A stretch of DNA of 64,000 bases from Rhynchopus sp. YZ270_cl-10 (taxonomy: Eukaryota; Euglenozoa; Diplonemea; Diplonemida; Diplonemidae), in assembly GCA_964035575.1 (NCBI GenBank), contig OZ037851.1, positions 1 to 64,000 on the forward strand. The letters are read 5' to 3'. The translations under genes and the position numbers were made by a program. The notes beneath the pieces are model-generated. The model saw only the letters and a list, made by a program, of their open reading frames with translations. It had not been told where the DNA came from and did no database searches. Of the stretch, positions 38,578 to 49,300 are shown piece after piece. The number at the start of each line of letters is the position of its first letter. Position 1 is the first letter of the stretch.

Positions 38578-41500
38578 TCACAACACACCTGCCTGCTGCG
38601 CCAGTGTGTAGAAGATGCCCTCCTTGTCGGCTGCGAGCTCTTCAAACGTTCCGTACTGCCCCACCTGGCCAATGCCCGTTGTCTTGTCTGTTGCCATGAC
38701 AAGAATCTTGTCGGAGTCAACAATGGTGTGCAGCCGGTGTGCAATCGTCAGCACAGTGCAGTGAGAAAAGGCAGACCGCAGTGTCTTCTGGATGAGGGTG
38801 TCGGTGTGCACGTCCACAGAGGCCGTCGCCTCGTCCAGAAGCAGGAAACGTCTGTCCAGCACCAACGCGCGTGCAAGGCAAAGCATCTGCCGCTGTCCCA
38901 CCGACAGCGACTCGTCCGTTACGGTGACCTCCAGTACACTCTCCCCCGCCTCAGCGCGCTCTGCAAGATGCTCGTGCAGGTGGCACTTCCGCAACGCCTC
39001 TTCCACCTGCACGTCTGTCGCTGTGTGGAACGGGTCGATGTTCCTCCGGATCGTCCCTGACAGCAGCACGGGCTCCTGCGGGATGATGGCGAACAGCTTC
39101 CGTAGATCCCGCACACTGAACTTCGTTGTGTCTACACCGTCGATCTTCACGTGGTACCCGCTGTCGGGATGCATCAGACGAAACAGCGCCTTCAGCAGCG
39201 TGCTCTTCCCACTCCCAGTCCGCCCCACAATGCCCACCTTGTGTCCCGCCTCCACCGTCAGGTTCACGTCCTTCAGCACCAGGGGCAGTCCCTCACGGTA
39301 GCGCACAGACATCGACGCAATTTCAAGTTTCCCTGCTGGCGGCTTCCAGTCCTTCTCAGGTGGCGCAACGGCAGAGAGTCGTTCCTCCTCACACTCCTCG
39401 GGCTTCAGCTCGCAGTACTCAAACACACGTTCCGTCGAGTTCATTGAGAGGTTGAGAAGCTGTCTGTTCAGCACTGCTTGCGATACAAGCAGCACCACAG
39501 TAACTCCTTCATTGAGCACAAGTCCAATGGACGAAGTCGACAGCGCTGATCTTGCTGGTATGAGCAACAGAATCATGGACCCCATCACCACAGCGGACAA
39601 GAGTGTCATTCGAAGACGCACCCACTCGAAGGCGTAGCGCTCAGACATGAACATCGCGTGGTTCACGTCCATGGCAACCACTTGGTCGAAACGCACGCTG
39701 CTCTGCTTCCCGTACGCACGGATCACCGCAAGTCCACGAAGGTTCTCTGCAAATATGTTCGATGCCGGGCTTTTTGTGACGTTGAAGAACCGGCGGCACA
39801 TCAGACTGCACTTGTCACGCCAAGCAATCAAAATCACCACAGCAATGATGAAAGCCATAACAGCGGTGAAGAGTGGCAGAGTCACGCACAGGACAATAAT
39901 TGATGTGATCAGGGCCGAAATAATCAACCAATACTGGAAAAGGTACAACGGCACGAGAATGTCAACATTGTCCCAGTCGTTCGCAAAGCGGGTAAGAATT
40001 CTCCCAACAGGTGTTGTGTCAAAGAACGACACAGGGCACGCAAGGGTGGTCTCGAACTCTTCCTTGTACAATTCCAAGCTCGCACCAGCGGAACCCCAGG
40101 CAAAAATAACGCCGCTCATGTACACCGAAATCAAACCCACCAGCACAAGACCGACATACACAAGAAACCACATGTACGTTGGGCTCTCACTAATAATGTA
40201 GCCGTTGTAAAAGAGTACCGACTCTTCTACCCTTTCCGTCGTGTACCACCCAACCCAGATCAGCACAAACTTCTCCACGAGCATGTAAACGGCGACACAG
40301 GCAAAGAACGCGGCCCAGTAACACCATCCCCCGAAGTAGGACATGTACTTGATGTATGTTCCGTACGTCACTGCGCCGTCCTCCAAATCCTCTTGCTCCA
40401 CAAGCTCGTGCCGACACATGAACCCATCCTGCTTGAAGGCTGCTGCACAGGACGCTGTGTTTGCCTCAACTACCACCTCCTCTTCCTCCGCTTTGGCCTC
40501 GTCCGCGTCCTTCTCCTCCACAGCCTTGTGGTACTCTGCACACAGCTGCTCCATCACAGAGCCCTGCCTCGGGTTCGCCATATCCACAGACTCCAGTGTG
40601 TAGGCATCGCTACCCTGCACCCGCTCCAGACACAGGACCTTGTCTGCGTGCTTTGCATACTGCAGCTGGTTCGTCACAAGGATGCGTGTCTTCCCCGCAA
40701 GGCGCTTCTGGATCGTCTCCTCGAAGATGTGCAGACCTACGTGTGCGTCCACTGCAGACAGCACGTCGTCCAGCAGGTAGATGTCTGCATCCGAGTACAC
40801 AGCACGCGCAAGGGCGACACGTGCCTTCTGCCCGCCAGAGATGTTGATCCCCTTCTCGCCAATCATCGTCGCGTCGCCGTCGGGGAACTGTGTCGATAGG
40901 TCGTGCAGCAGCGCCACTCCCGCCACAGCAGATTCGTAATCCTCCCTACTGCAGCCCTTCGCCGTGCCACGCCTACCCCACTCTACGTTGTCACGAATGC
41001 TTCCACTCAGGATCCACGCTGTTTGCGGGCAGTACGCAACAGACCCACCCACGTGCACGTCGCCTGCCGAAGCCGCCACCTCACGCAGCAACCCCTGCAA
41101 GAATGTCGACTTCCCTGTCCCCACCTTCCCCACAATCACCACCAGCTCCCCACGTGCCGCCTCAAAGTTGATGTCCGCCACATTCTGCCCACCCGATCGC
41201 CCTTCTCCGTCCACAGAGCTTTCCGCAAAGGGCTCGCTGTTCTGCGCCGTCGCAGCCTTCTCACGGCGCCACCCAAACATCCCGCCCGAGACCGTCACAC
41301 ACCCATCCTGCACAGCATCGGCTTGCGGTGGTGCTTCTTCTCTGCACAGAAAGTTCTGAACACGTCGGAGTGCCGTCAAGGACTGCACAACGCCTGCCAA
41401 TATAGAAAAAAGAAAGCCTCCAATCGCCCGGATCAGCTGTGTCAGGATGAAGAGATTGAATGCACGCTCAGTGGTAATCCAGGACTCATCCCAAACAGCA

Positions 41501-42894
41501 TAAGTAAGAAGAACAGAAAACTGGAACACATGCGGCGCAAGGAGACCTGTGAACCACATAGCAGATGATTTCACCAACAACGCTTTAATGATGCTCGACT
41601 CAGGTATGCGTGCAGCCATCACTGCCTTGGTGTACGCCTCTTCCCAGCTGTAGAACTTCACGCCACGGATGTTTTCAACTAGCTCGTGCATCACTTTGTT
41701 CCTTGCATCCGACTTTGCCATGCGCTCACCAAAGAGAGTGCTAAATTGAAACATGTAAATGAACATGAACGGGAAAACAAAGAGCATCGCAACAAGTCCG
41801 ACTGCTGCAGGCCAGCTCACTTCGTAGAAAGAGTAGATAATGACGTAGATAGCTTGTGTGGGTGCGTAAAACGAAATGCTGAGGATGTTCGCTCCCTGCT
41901 GGAAGAGCGTCTCAACATCCGCGTGGAAAAGAGAGAAGATCTTGCTGTAGCCGCCTGCAGTCTCCCAGCCAGAATGCGATGTCTTCATTGCCTTTTCTGT
42001 CATCGCAATGGTGAGACATCCACGCACACGCGTCACTACTTCTGCAGCCAGCACGTTGGTCTTCACCAAACAAAAGCTCATGAGAACAACAGAAGCAGTG
42101 ATGATCCCGGCGAACATGTACGCAATGTACAGGTCGCGTGTTTCGTACACCAGTGCGTCAATCAAGTACGGCACCGCAATCACAGATGCAAATGGACACA
42201 TGCACTGCAGAGCTCCCCACGCAAGCCCTTGAAGGATCTCGGGCTTCACGTGCTTCAACATTGTGCTGGAAAGGCTCGGCTGGCCATCAAGTACGATGTT
42301 GCTGTACCCTTTCAGGACAGGTGCCGCAGCGACGTGCGCATCTGCAACACTAGGCAGCGACGACTCTGCGACGCCCTCTGGTGCTGGACACATCCCCGCT
42401 GCACACCGTTCGCACTCTGGGGCCATTTCCTTGTAGCGAGCGTTCGTCAGGTCGAGGACAGCTTCCTGGAACTGCTGCAGGTGAGTGTGGTTGCACAGCG
42501 CGCCACTGTTCACCATCGCCTCGATGCCTTGCCAGCGGCTGCTCCCTTCAAACATCACCTGCTTTGCGTCGACCTTGAGCAGAAGGTCAAGCGTCTTCTT
42601 GAACGTGTCCTGCGTGACCTGCTCCTGCGCTTCAGTCCACAACTTGTAGAAGTTCCCCATCTGCGACTCTGCACACAACTTCTTCGACACAGGGTCCACG
42701 TCGCTCATCGTAAGCCCCCCATGGCGTGCCTTCTTCATCAAAGGCTGGATGTGCGTCAGCGTTGCACGGCCAAACAGGTTCGATGCTTCCTCGCGTGTCT
42801 GGTAGCCCTCGGGTCTGTGCTGGTGGGTGGCTTCGCTTTGTGGCACGTCGACAACTGCATCCCGTCCCTCTGTCTTGCCGGCGTTGCTTTCCAT
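38578..42894 (-). CDS. ABCC-type (MRP-like) ABC transporter, copy 2
   Basis: 1438 residues, collinear with copy 1 with no length change and both ATP sites intact (GKVGTGKS, ISGGQ, GRTGSGKS, LSVGQRQ). About 18 residues differ (near 98.7% identity). Thirteen or more fall in three patches of the membrane domains: residues ~480-495 (NLFILTQLIRAIGGFLF here), ~880-915 (VGWYTTERVEES...ISESPTYMW...VGLVLVG here) and ~985-995. The nucleotide-binding domains are almost unchanged. Same role as copy 1 with possibly different cargo. The upstream match to copy 1 extends about 75 bases and includes the pyrimidine-AG acceptor. Confidence 0.95.
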   Translation of the reverse strand: MESNAGKTEGRDAVVDVPQSEATHQHRPEGYQTREEASNLFGRATLTHIQPLMKKARHGGLTMSDVDPVSKKLCAESQMGNFYKLWTEAQEQVTQDTFKKTLDLLLKVDAKQVMFEGSSRWQGIEAMVNSGALCNHTHLQQFQEAVLDLTNARYKEMAPECERCAAGMCPAPEGVAESSLPSVADAHVAAAPVLKGYSNIVLDGQPSLSSTMLKHVKPEILQGLAWGALQCMCPFASVIAVPYLIDALVYETRDLYIAYMFAGIITASVVLMSFCLVKTNVLAAEVVTRVRGCLTIAMTEKAMKTSHSGWETAGGYSKIFSLFHADVETLFQQGANILSISFYAPTQAIYVIIYSFYEVSWPAAVGLVAMLFVFPFMFIYMFQFSTLFGERMAKSDARNKVMHELVENIRGVKFYSWEEAYTKAVMAARIPESSIIKALLVKSSAMWFTGLLAPHVFQFSVLLTYAVWDESWITTERAFNLFILTQLIRAIGGFLFSILAGVVQSLTALRRVQNFLCREEAPPQADAVQDGCVTVSGGMFGWRREKAATAQNSEPFAESSVDGEGRSGGQNVADINFEAARGELVVIVGKVGTGKSTFLQGLLREVAASAGDVHVGGSVAYCPQTAWILSGSIRDNVEWGRRGTAKGCSREDYESAVAGVALLHDLSTQFPDGDATMIGEKGINISGGQKARVALARAVYSDADIYLLDDVLSAVDAHVGLHIFEETIQKRLAGKTRILVTNQLQYAKHADKVLCLERVQGSDAYTLESVDMANPRQGSVMEQLCAEYHKAVEEKDADEAKAEEEEVVVEANTASCAAAFKQDGFMCRHELVEQEDLEDGAVTYGTYIKYMSYFGGWCYWAAFFACVAVYMLVEKFVLIWVGWYTTERVEESVLFYNGYIISESPTYMWFLVYVGLVLVGLISVYMSGVIFAWGSAGASLELYKEEFETTLACPVSFFDTTPVGRILTRFANDWDNVDILVPLYLFQYWLIISALITSIIVLCVTLPLFTAVMAFIIAVVILIAWRDKCSLMCRRFFNVTKSPASNIFAENLRGLAVIRAYGKQSSVRFDQVVAMDVNHAMFMSERYAFEWVRLRMTLLSAVVMGSMILLLIPARSALSTSSIGLVLNEGVTVVLLVSQAVLNRQLLNLSMNSTERVFEYCELKPEECEEERLSAVAPPEKDWKPPAGKLEIASMSVRYREGLPLVLKDVNLTVEAGHKVGIVGRTGSGKSTLLKALFRLMHPDSGYHVKIDGVDTTKFSVRDLRKLFAIIPQEPVLLSGTIRRNIDPFHTATDVQVEEALRKCHLHEHLAERAEAGESVLEVTVTDESLSVGQRQMLCLARALVLDRRFLLLDEATASVDVHTDTLIQKTLRSAFSHCTVLTIAHRLHTIVDSDKILVMATDKTTGIGQVGQYGTFEELAADKEGIFYTLAQQAGVL

Positions 42895-43051
42895 AATGGT
42901 GTTACAATTTGTCTGTGTGTGAAGGAGATCAGGGGATCACTGACAACTACGCACCTTTTCGGGGGAAAGGCAAGAGGTGCTCAGAAAATGCTAGAGAGAC
43001 TCGTTACTCTTTGCTTGTTGCACAAAAGACTATAAACGGGCAGAGGGGAAT
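42895..43051. other. Upstream region of ABC copy 2
   Basis: 42895-42972 matches the DNA upstream of ABC copy 1; beyond that the two diverge completely. Confidence 0.6.
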
Positions 43052-43052
43052 A

Positions 43053-43154
43053 CAGTAAGACAACAAACACCGGTGGGGTAAAAACTAAGGTGGGTTTTGG
43101 AATTTCAAAACTCTAAGGAGGGTTTTTATCCCACCGATGTTTGTTGTCTTACTG
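43053..43154. mobile_element. 102-bp MITE with TA duplication
   Basis: Arms of about 33 bases beginning CAGTAAGACAACAAACA are inverted at the other end with two mismatches, around a short centre that itself contains AAGGTGGG/AAGGAGGG direct motifs. Both sides carry TA. It fits a minimal Tc1/mariner-type MITE and could fold into a hairpin. Confidence 0.85.
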
Positions 43155-44032
43155 TAAATGAAGGTTGTTTGTTGTTCGCGTCCTTTTTTATTTCGACTGA
43201 TAACCGTTACTAGTAAACGGTCAATAATTATTATGCAAATACGGTATGAATGTGTTTGCCTGAATACAGAAAGTCGTGGAGCGGGGAGAGAGGGGAAAAC
43301 AAGCGGGAGGGAGACACGCAGACGCGCGACTTTTCACGAGGGTCTCGAGCATTTTGTAAATACTACGTGTCAGCTGACAAGTAAACTCCAGCCACACCCC
43401 GTTGCATCACATATCTTTGATAGACGTGCTGATTAGAAAAGCTCTGTTGCTATTTGTGGAATGTGCTGTTGAAAAAAAACTGGGTATTTTTTTTTTTCAT
43501 CACTCCCTGAATTCAAAAACGGAACGCTGTAACACGGAAAACGCGGAAAAAAAACAAGAGCAGTCTAGCTGACCCTTCTGCAGGTTGATGAAATTAATAA
43601 TGCACTTGCATGACACCTCAAGGCGACAATGCAAAAAATTCCCAGGTTTGGGACTCCTCCTACTTCTAGGTGGCAAAAACGAATTGATGAAAAAAATGAA
43701 AATACCCCTTTTCTGTTTTCGTTATGTATTGTTTGTTGCATTACATCCATCCGTCTAGTATAATATTATTCTTTCTTGCAAACCCCAAAACCCCGTGTTG
43801 AAGTACGAGGGAGAGGTGGGGCACAAGGGGAAAAGGAAGACGACTCATGACAATCGAAGAAAGCGTCTTTCATTTCCAGACGTATTCTCGGCAGAAACCG
43901 TGTTCGCCCTGATATAAAATCAGGACTTGACCAAAATTGAAAAAGATATTATGGGAACAAACGTCTGTTCTTTAGTAAGACAAGCTCATTTCACTTGTAA
44001 ACATTTATTACTCATGTTGTATACAATGGAGC
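43155..44032. other. Intergenic region 3' of carnitine acyltransferase copy 2
   Basis: No gene. The stretch at 43600-43690 (with CTACTTCTAGGTGGCAAAAAC) is weakly similar to 22270-22380, 3' of copy 1. Strong similarity to copy 1 begins only about six bases before the stop codon at 44033. Confidence 0.5.
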
Positions 44033-46163
44033 TCACAACTTGCTCTGATCCGCACCAAACACTGCGGACGTATGACTCTTCCTGGAACCTGCATTCTCCT
44101 GAGCGGCCTGCTCGTTACGTGCCTCCACAATGCTGCGGAGCTCATCTATGCTGTCCCAGACGCCCTTGTTGAATGCCCTGTGGTGAAGGTGCAATGTGTC
44201 AATAAAATGGCACTCAGAAACACATACTTGCTATCCTTCGACAAGCTGCTCGTCACCAGCAAGATATTGTCAGCAGTCACCAAGTAGTAAGTACCCAACC
44301 CAGTTGCCGTTGTCGGGAAGAAACCTGCGCCGACCGTCACATCCACGTTAATGGTGGTCGTGCACAGCAAGTTCTCGTTCAACGTGGCGTACCTGTTGTG
44401 AATTGTTTGAAAGAATCCTAATGTCGGGAAGTAATGGTGGTCGTGGTGTGAAGAACATTGGGTGTGGGGGTGACATACCCAGTGTCCTGGAACAACGCTG
44501 GAACCTGCACACCCAAGCGTTCTGCAGTTTTGCAGATAGCAAACAAATGCCTGTCAACTCCGTTGCCTGTCATAGCATCCATCGCCAGCTTCCCATGCTT
44601 CTTGACCGCTGCTTGAAGCATCTCGCACAGCTCCGTCGCAGTGTGTTTTGAATTCAGCACTGCAGAGCAGAAGTCGCTCGACTCTTCTGACGCCACTCTG
44701 ATAGTTTCTGTTCGTCCACCTTTGAATGCTGCGTTGTTCGCTGACTCATAAGTACTGAACGTCTCCCCGTACAAACGCTTCACTGCAAGCTGCATGGCAA
44801 GCTGCACAAACCCATCAGGTGAAAATCCCAAATCCCGTATGGCCTTCTTCCCAAATCCTTGTCCATAGAATGCGACACCCACAGACAGGGGTGCAATGTG
44901 CTTCGCAATCGCAACACGTGAACCCGTGATCCCACGCTTCACGTTGTCTGAAAGCTCAAAACAAAGTTCGGCAGGTACGACTGTTGGTTCCTCGAACTGA
45001 CGTGCTCCTGTCTTTGCAGCTGTTGCGTGCCACTGATCGCAACCAAAGCGCATCGATGGCACACCATCCCCCCAGGAATGTTCGATGGACGCAGTGATCC
45101 AGCCGTTCTTGCTGACACTCATAGTGAAACTCTTGTCGAGCCACTTGTTCTGCTTCTGCAGACTCCCCATCAAGCATTCTTCAACATAATCCATTCCTTC
45201 AGGAGACCAGTCCAAGTCCTCATCATCCAGAGACACGGTAAAAATAGCAGAGTCAATCATGTGAAGAGATGTTCGGTTCATCTCGCTCTCTTCCATCTCA
45301 GCACGCAGCGATGCCCACGTGTCCCTGTTGAGCGACGTCAGCGCACAGACAGGGAACTCTGGGCTCTCCTTCGCCATCGCCACAATAGCATCCAGCCTGG
45401 CGGCAATCTGGTGCTCCGACAGAGCACGCTTTGTTGTCCGCGTCCCTGTCGTGACGGACTCGTACACATTCAGCTTGAACGGACGGCCTTTGCAGAACAC
45501 GACCATGTGGTCTGAATCTGTGACACGCAGTTCGTCCATCCCCTTTCGTGGAATGCGTGTGGAGTTGAATAAGTTGCGGTACTGAGACATGTCCAGTGGG
45601 TACGCACCTTGTGCCATCATCACGTACGACGAAATAGCCTGAGGTGCCGCTGCTGCCATTCGCTGGTACCATTCTGTCTGCGTAACATCCTTCGTGTGGA
45701 ACACATGAGGCGGGAGCGTTCTTGCTTTCAGCAATTCTCTGAAGTCCAGGCTGGCCCGGATCATACACGCTGCCCTGTACACCTGTGTGTTCTTGCTTGG
45801 GTCTTGTCTGAAGAGCAAAGTTCCACTGGAAGCGTACAGAGGATTTCTGTCCTTCAAGTACATCTCAGACCAGTACTTGGAAATGTATGAGGTGTGAGGG
45901 TTGCGTCGGTCCTCCTCCACAAGTGCGGCTTGCAGCGAAACGCCTTCCTTTGTGCGAAACTGTTCGACAACCCGTTTCGTCTCCTCCAACTGGGTTTGCG
46001 TCAGAAGCGGAGACACAGCTTTGATGTACTTCGCACATGTCTCGTTCAGGTCGGGAACAGCCAAGCGTGGCAGAGACTTCTGAAAGTGCAGCGTGTGGAT
46101 CAGGGATGGCTTTATCGGATTCACGATGGGTGACGTCATCTCACTGATGTACAATTCGGCCAT
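44033..46163 (-). CDS. Carnitine O-acyltransferase, peroxisomal, copy 2 (3 exons)
   Basis: The same gene structure as copy 1, exactly 21256 bases away at every boundary: exons 46163-44479, 44392-44228 and 44177-44033, 664 residues, SKL at the end. Half of about 14 residue differences lie within 20 residues of the catalytic histidine: NGWITASIEHSWGDGVPSMRF here against NGWLAISLEHSWGDGVPLSRF in copy 1. His and the DG pair are kept in both. The last residues read GADQSKL against GASKSKL, so the signal is preserved. The frame is open 36 codons upstream of the ATG, but the position matching copy 1 is preferred. It probably has the same reaction with altered acyl preference. Confidence 0.93.
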
Positions 46164-46388
46164 AATAAAGATGTGTTTTGAAAACTGGCGTGTGGTGAAG
46201 GGTGTTGTTTCAAAGGGGAGAATGTGATCAATTAAGCTGGACTGTGGATAGTGGAGGAAGTGGGCGAACACTTACCGCGTAACCCAATGAGTGCGTTCTT
46301 AGCCGTGTATCAGAAACTATAAAACATATTTTGCCTATATTATGATATCTCTAGCATTTTTCCCACCACCCTATTTTTCAAACGTTGC
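46164..46388. other. Short intergenic spacer
   Basis: The first ~60 bases match the upstream region of carnitine acyltransferase copy 1. The remainder is unique, AT-rich and holds the 3' end signals of the gene that stops at 46389. Confidence 0.5.
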
Positions 46389-49300
46389 TCAGTTCGAACC
46401 CATGAGCAGGCCCATGAGCTGCGAGGCAAGCTGCACCACATCCGCTGGGAACCGCCGTGCGTCACACAGAGGCGATATGGCCTCTAGGATTTGCGCCAAA
46501 CATGGTTCTGTCATTTCTCCTTCTGGGGCCTTCGCGAACATGACTCCAGCCAGTTTAAGTGCGGAGAGGTTTGCTGGGTACTCTGCTGCCACGCACTGCG
46601 TGAAGAGAGGCAGGAGCTGCGGGACAACGCCACTGAAGTCACCTGTCCAGTGGTACACGACGTTGAAGATGAACTCCGCACTGCGTGTCCCGCTGGCCAC
46701 ACCAAAGGAGAGGAAAGCTCTGCACAGTGCGTTCGGGACGCCACCTTGCCCCATTTCCGGCTTCGAGAGGTACGCGATGGTGCCCACAAGCGACGTGGTC
46801 GTGACGAGTTGGTCGAACACCCCACGTTCGCCTGTCTGCAGAAGGCGTGCAACAAAAGTGTCTATCCCTCCGTCACGCACCTCTGCGGCACAGACTAGCG
46901 ACACAGCATCAAGAAGTGCGGCACCAAGTCGCTGATGGCATTTTCTTAACGAGGCCTCCACAGTCGTGCACTCAGTGCTGACACCCAACACCGAGCAAAT
47001 GACCTTCTCAAGAAGAATTCGCAACAACCCTGAAGGCGTGGTGGCACACTGCCTCGGCACTGCGCTGCTCATGACGCACATTGCACCCCTGCACAGCAGC
47101 ACCAGCACGACCTTCAGGTTTTGCGACATTTGGTTCGGCTGCACTCCCGACAGCTTCCCGTCCACATAGCGCGTCACCTCGCCAAAGGCTTCATCCTCTT
47201 CTGAGTAGCACCCTGGGAACACACGCGGCAAGAGGTCGGAATAGAGGTCTGCACTGCCGCTCACCTCTGTCTGCATGCTGGCGAAGAGAGACTCGCGGAT
47301 TGCGTTGCCAAAGGCTTTGGGCGGGAGTGCGCGTAGGAGAAGCAACGGTGCGAGCTGTTGGAACATGTCGCTTGACCCTGCTGAGAGCAACGTCACGAGG
47401 GGAGCCACGAACAGGTCGACATCGACATCTGCACAAGACGCACCTGCACTGACAGCACTGCAGCACGGCCCCACGACGGTCTCCTCTGAAGGCGCTGCCA
47501 GCAGCACGCTGTACAGAAGCTCGACACGCGTGGCACAGCCACCACGCGGCGCACCTTTGTGCGTCGCGAACAGGGTGCACCCGTCCTGCCCACCCCAGCA
47601 AGTGACGCAGCCACCCCACAGCGCCGTCAGGTACTTCCCTACCTTTAGCAGAAACGCGTTGTCCGCTGCGTGGTCGTTGCTCCCCCCTGGGTTCATGAAG
47701 ACAGAGATGTCGCCCGGTGTGGCGGCTGCTGCCACCCCAGAGTGAAGTGTGAGAGGGTCCTTCACGTTGTCCTCGTCCTTTGTGTACGCAAGACCATGCG
47801 ACTGTGTGTGCGCCAGCAGCAGAGAAGTAATCGTTGCTGGGAACACCAAGGCAGCGTCGTTCGCACCATTGGTGCAGGCCAGGTTCTGTGCATCTTCTTC
47901 TGTGAGTGGTGTGAAGCCCTTCGCTGCGTAGGTTAGAGCACACAGCTGCAGCACTGCTACTGAGAACAAGGCCGCTTGCGACGCATCGGATGGTGGGGCA
48001 CCTTTGGAGGCCATTTTTTTACACTTCGTTTTCAACGACTTGAACTGAGCTTCGAAGCTTTGGGAAGGCTTCTGCGTAACGTCGCAGTGTGAGAGTATTG
48101 CGACCCTTGCATCGCTCTCGTCAGGCAGCCGAACGGCACGTTCCAGCAACACTGGTGCCAGAATGTGGAAGTCCACGGAGTTAGCGAGCATCTCTGCCAC
48201 CTCCTGCAACAAACCGTAAGGCAGATCACTTCGCTCAAGATGAGAATCCACACACGACAGCAGGTCCAACGCCATCGAAGAGTTCTCGCTGGAAAGCGCC
48301 GCAATGGACTTCGCCGCCTCGATGCAGGTCTGCACCACACTTTCCTCTGCGCCCGCCGGGATCATCAAAAGCTCCTTCACACACGAAGCTGCGTAAGAGT
48401 TGCCGTGTGTCTGCACAACGTCCATCGCGATGGCCAGCGCAGGTATTCCGCATTCACGAACATAGCGTGCAACCTCGCTGGCTGAGAGGGGTGCCGTTTG
48501 GCCCTGGCCCACCTTTCGCAGGCGCTTCAGAACGAACCCTAGCATCTCAGACACCATTGCACGCATCGGCTTCGCTTCGGCGGGCTTTTGGTGCTTCTCT
48601 GTCAGAAAGCGAAGACACGCGCTGCACACAGAGTCCACAATGCACTGTGAGTGCGCAGGGACGCTGAGGAATGTGTCCCAAGCTGCCTTGGGCAGTGAGG
48701 CTAGCACACCGTAGGTGACAAAGATGCGTGCACCAGCTGTGCTAGACGCAGGGTACTCGGCAAGGGCCGTCACAAAGCTGGCACAGTGTTCCTCCACACC
48801 TTTGCGTGGGTCTCGTTGAGTCAGAAATTTCTGGAACGACGTTTCGATGCCCTGGTCTTGTGACACTTCGGCACCAAGTGATCGATACAGCAGCTGGAAC
48901 TTCTTAGGCTGCTGAAAGGGGGCAACGTTGGCAAGCACTGTACTGAACATCAATAGCGGCAGCAGTGGCGGTGGGGGCTTTGTTGCGTCACTCGCACAGC
49001 CAACACGAGCCGCGTTGTGCGTGAATGCACCGTACGCCCGCTTTGCCTCGGATGCGAAATTGAACGCTGCGAGGACAGCGTCGCAGGAGGGGACCAACAT
49101 CGGCTTGCCCTTTGCGAACCAGACCTTCACAGTCTCGACCATACGCTCCAGCATGCTGACGTGCTGCCACAAATCCTCCCTCTCGCACACACACAACCAG
49201 CACAGCAGAACCTGCCCTGCCGCTATTTGAATCTTGCTCGGCGGACCATCCTTCTTCGCCCCGCAGTACTGCTGGATCAGGTTAGGGAAGTGCGAGAGAC

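Noticed and set aside
29373-43035. Long plus-strand frames (about 450-470 codons) opposite the ABC genes
   Set aside because: Antisense shadows of GC-rich minus-strand coding sequence; present identically in both copies and without domain features.
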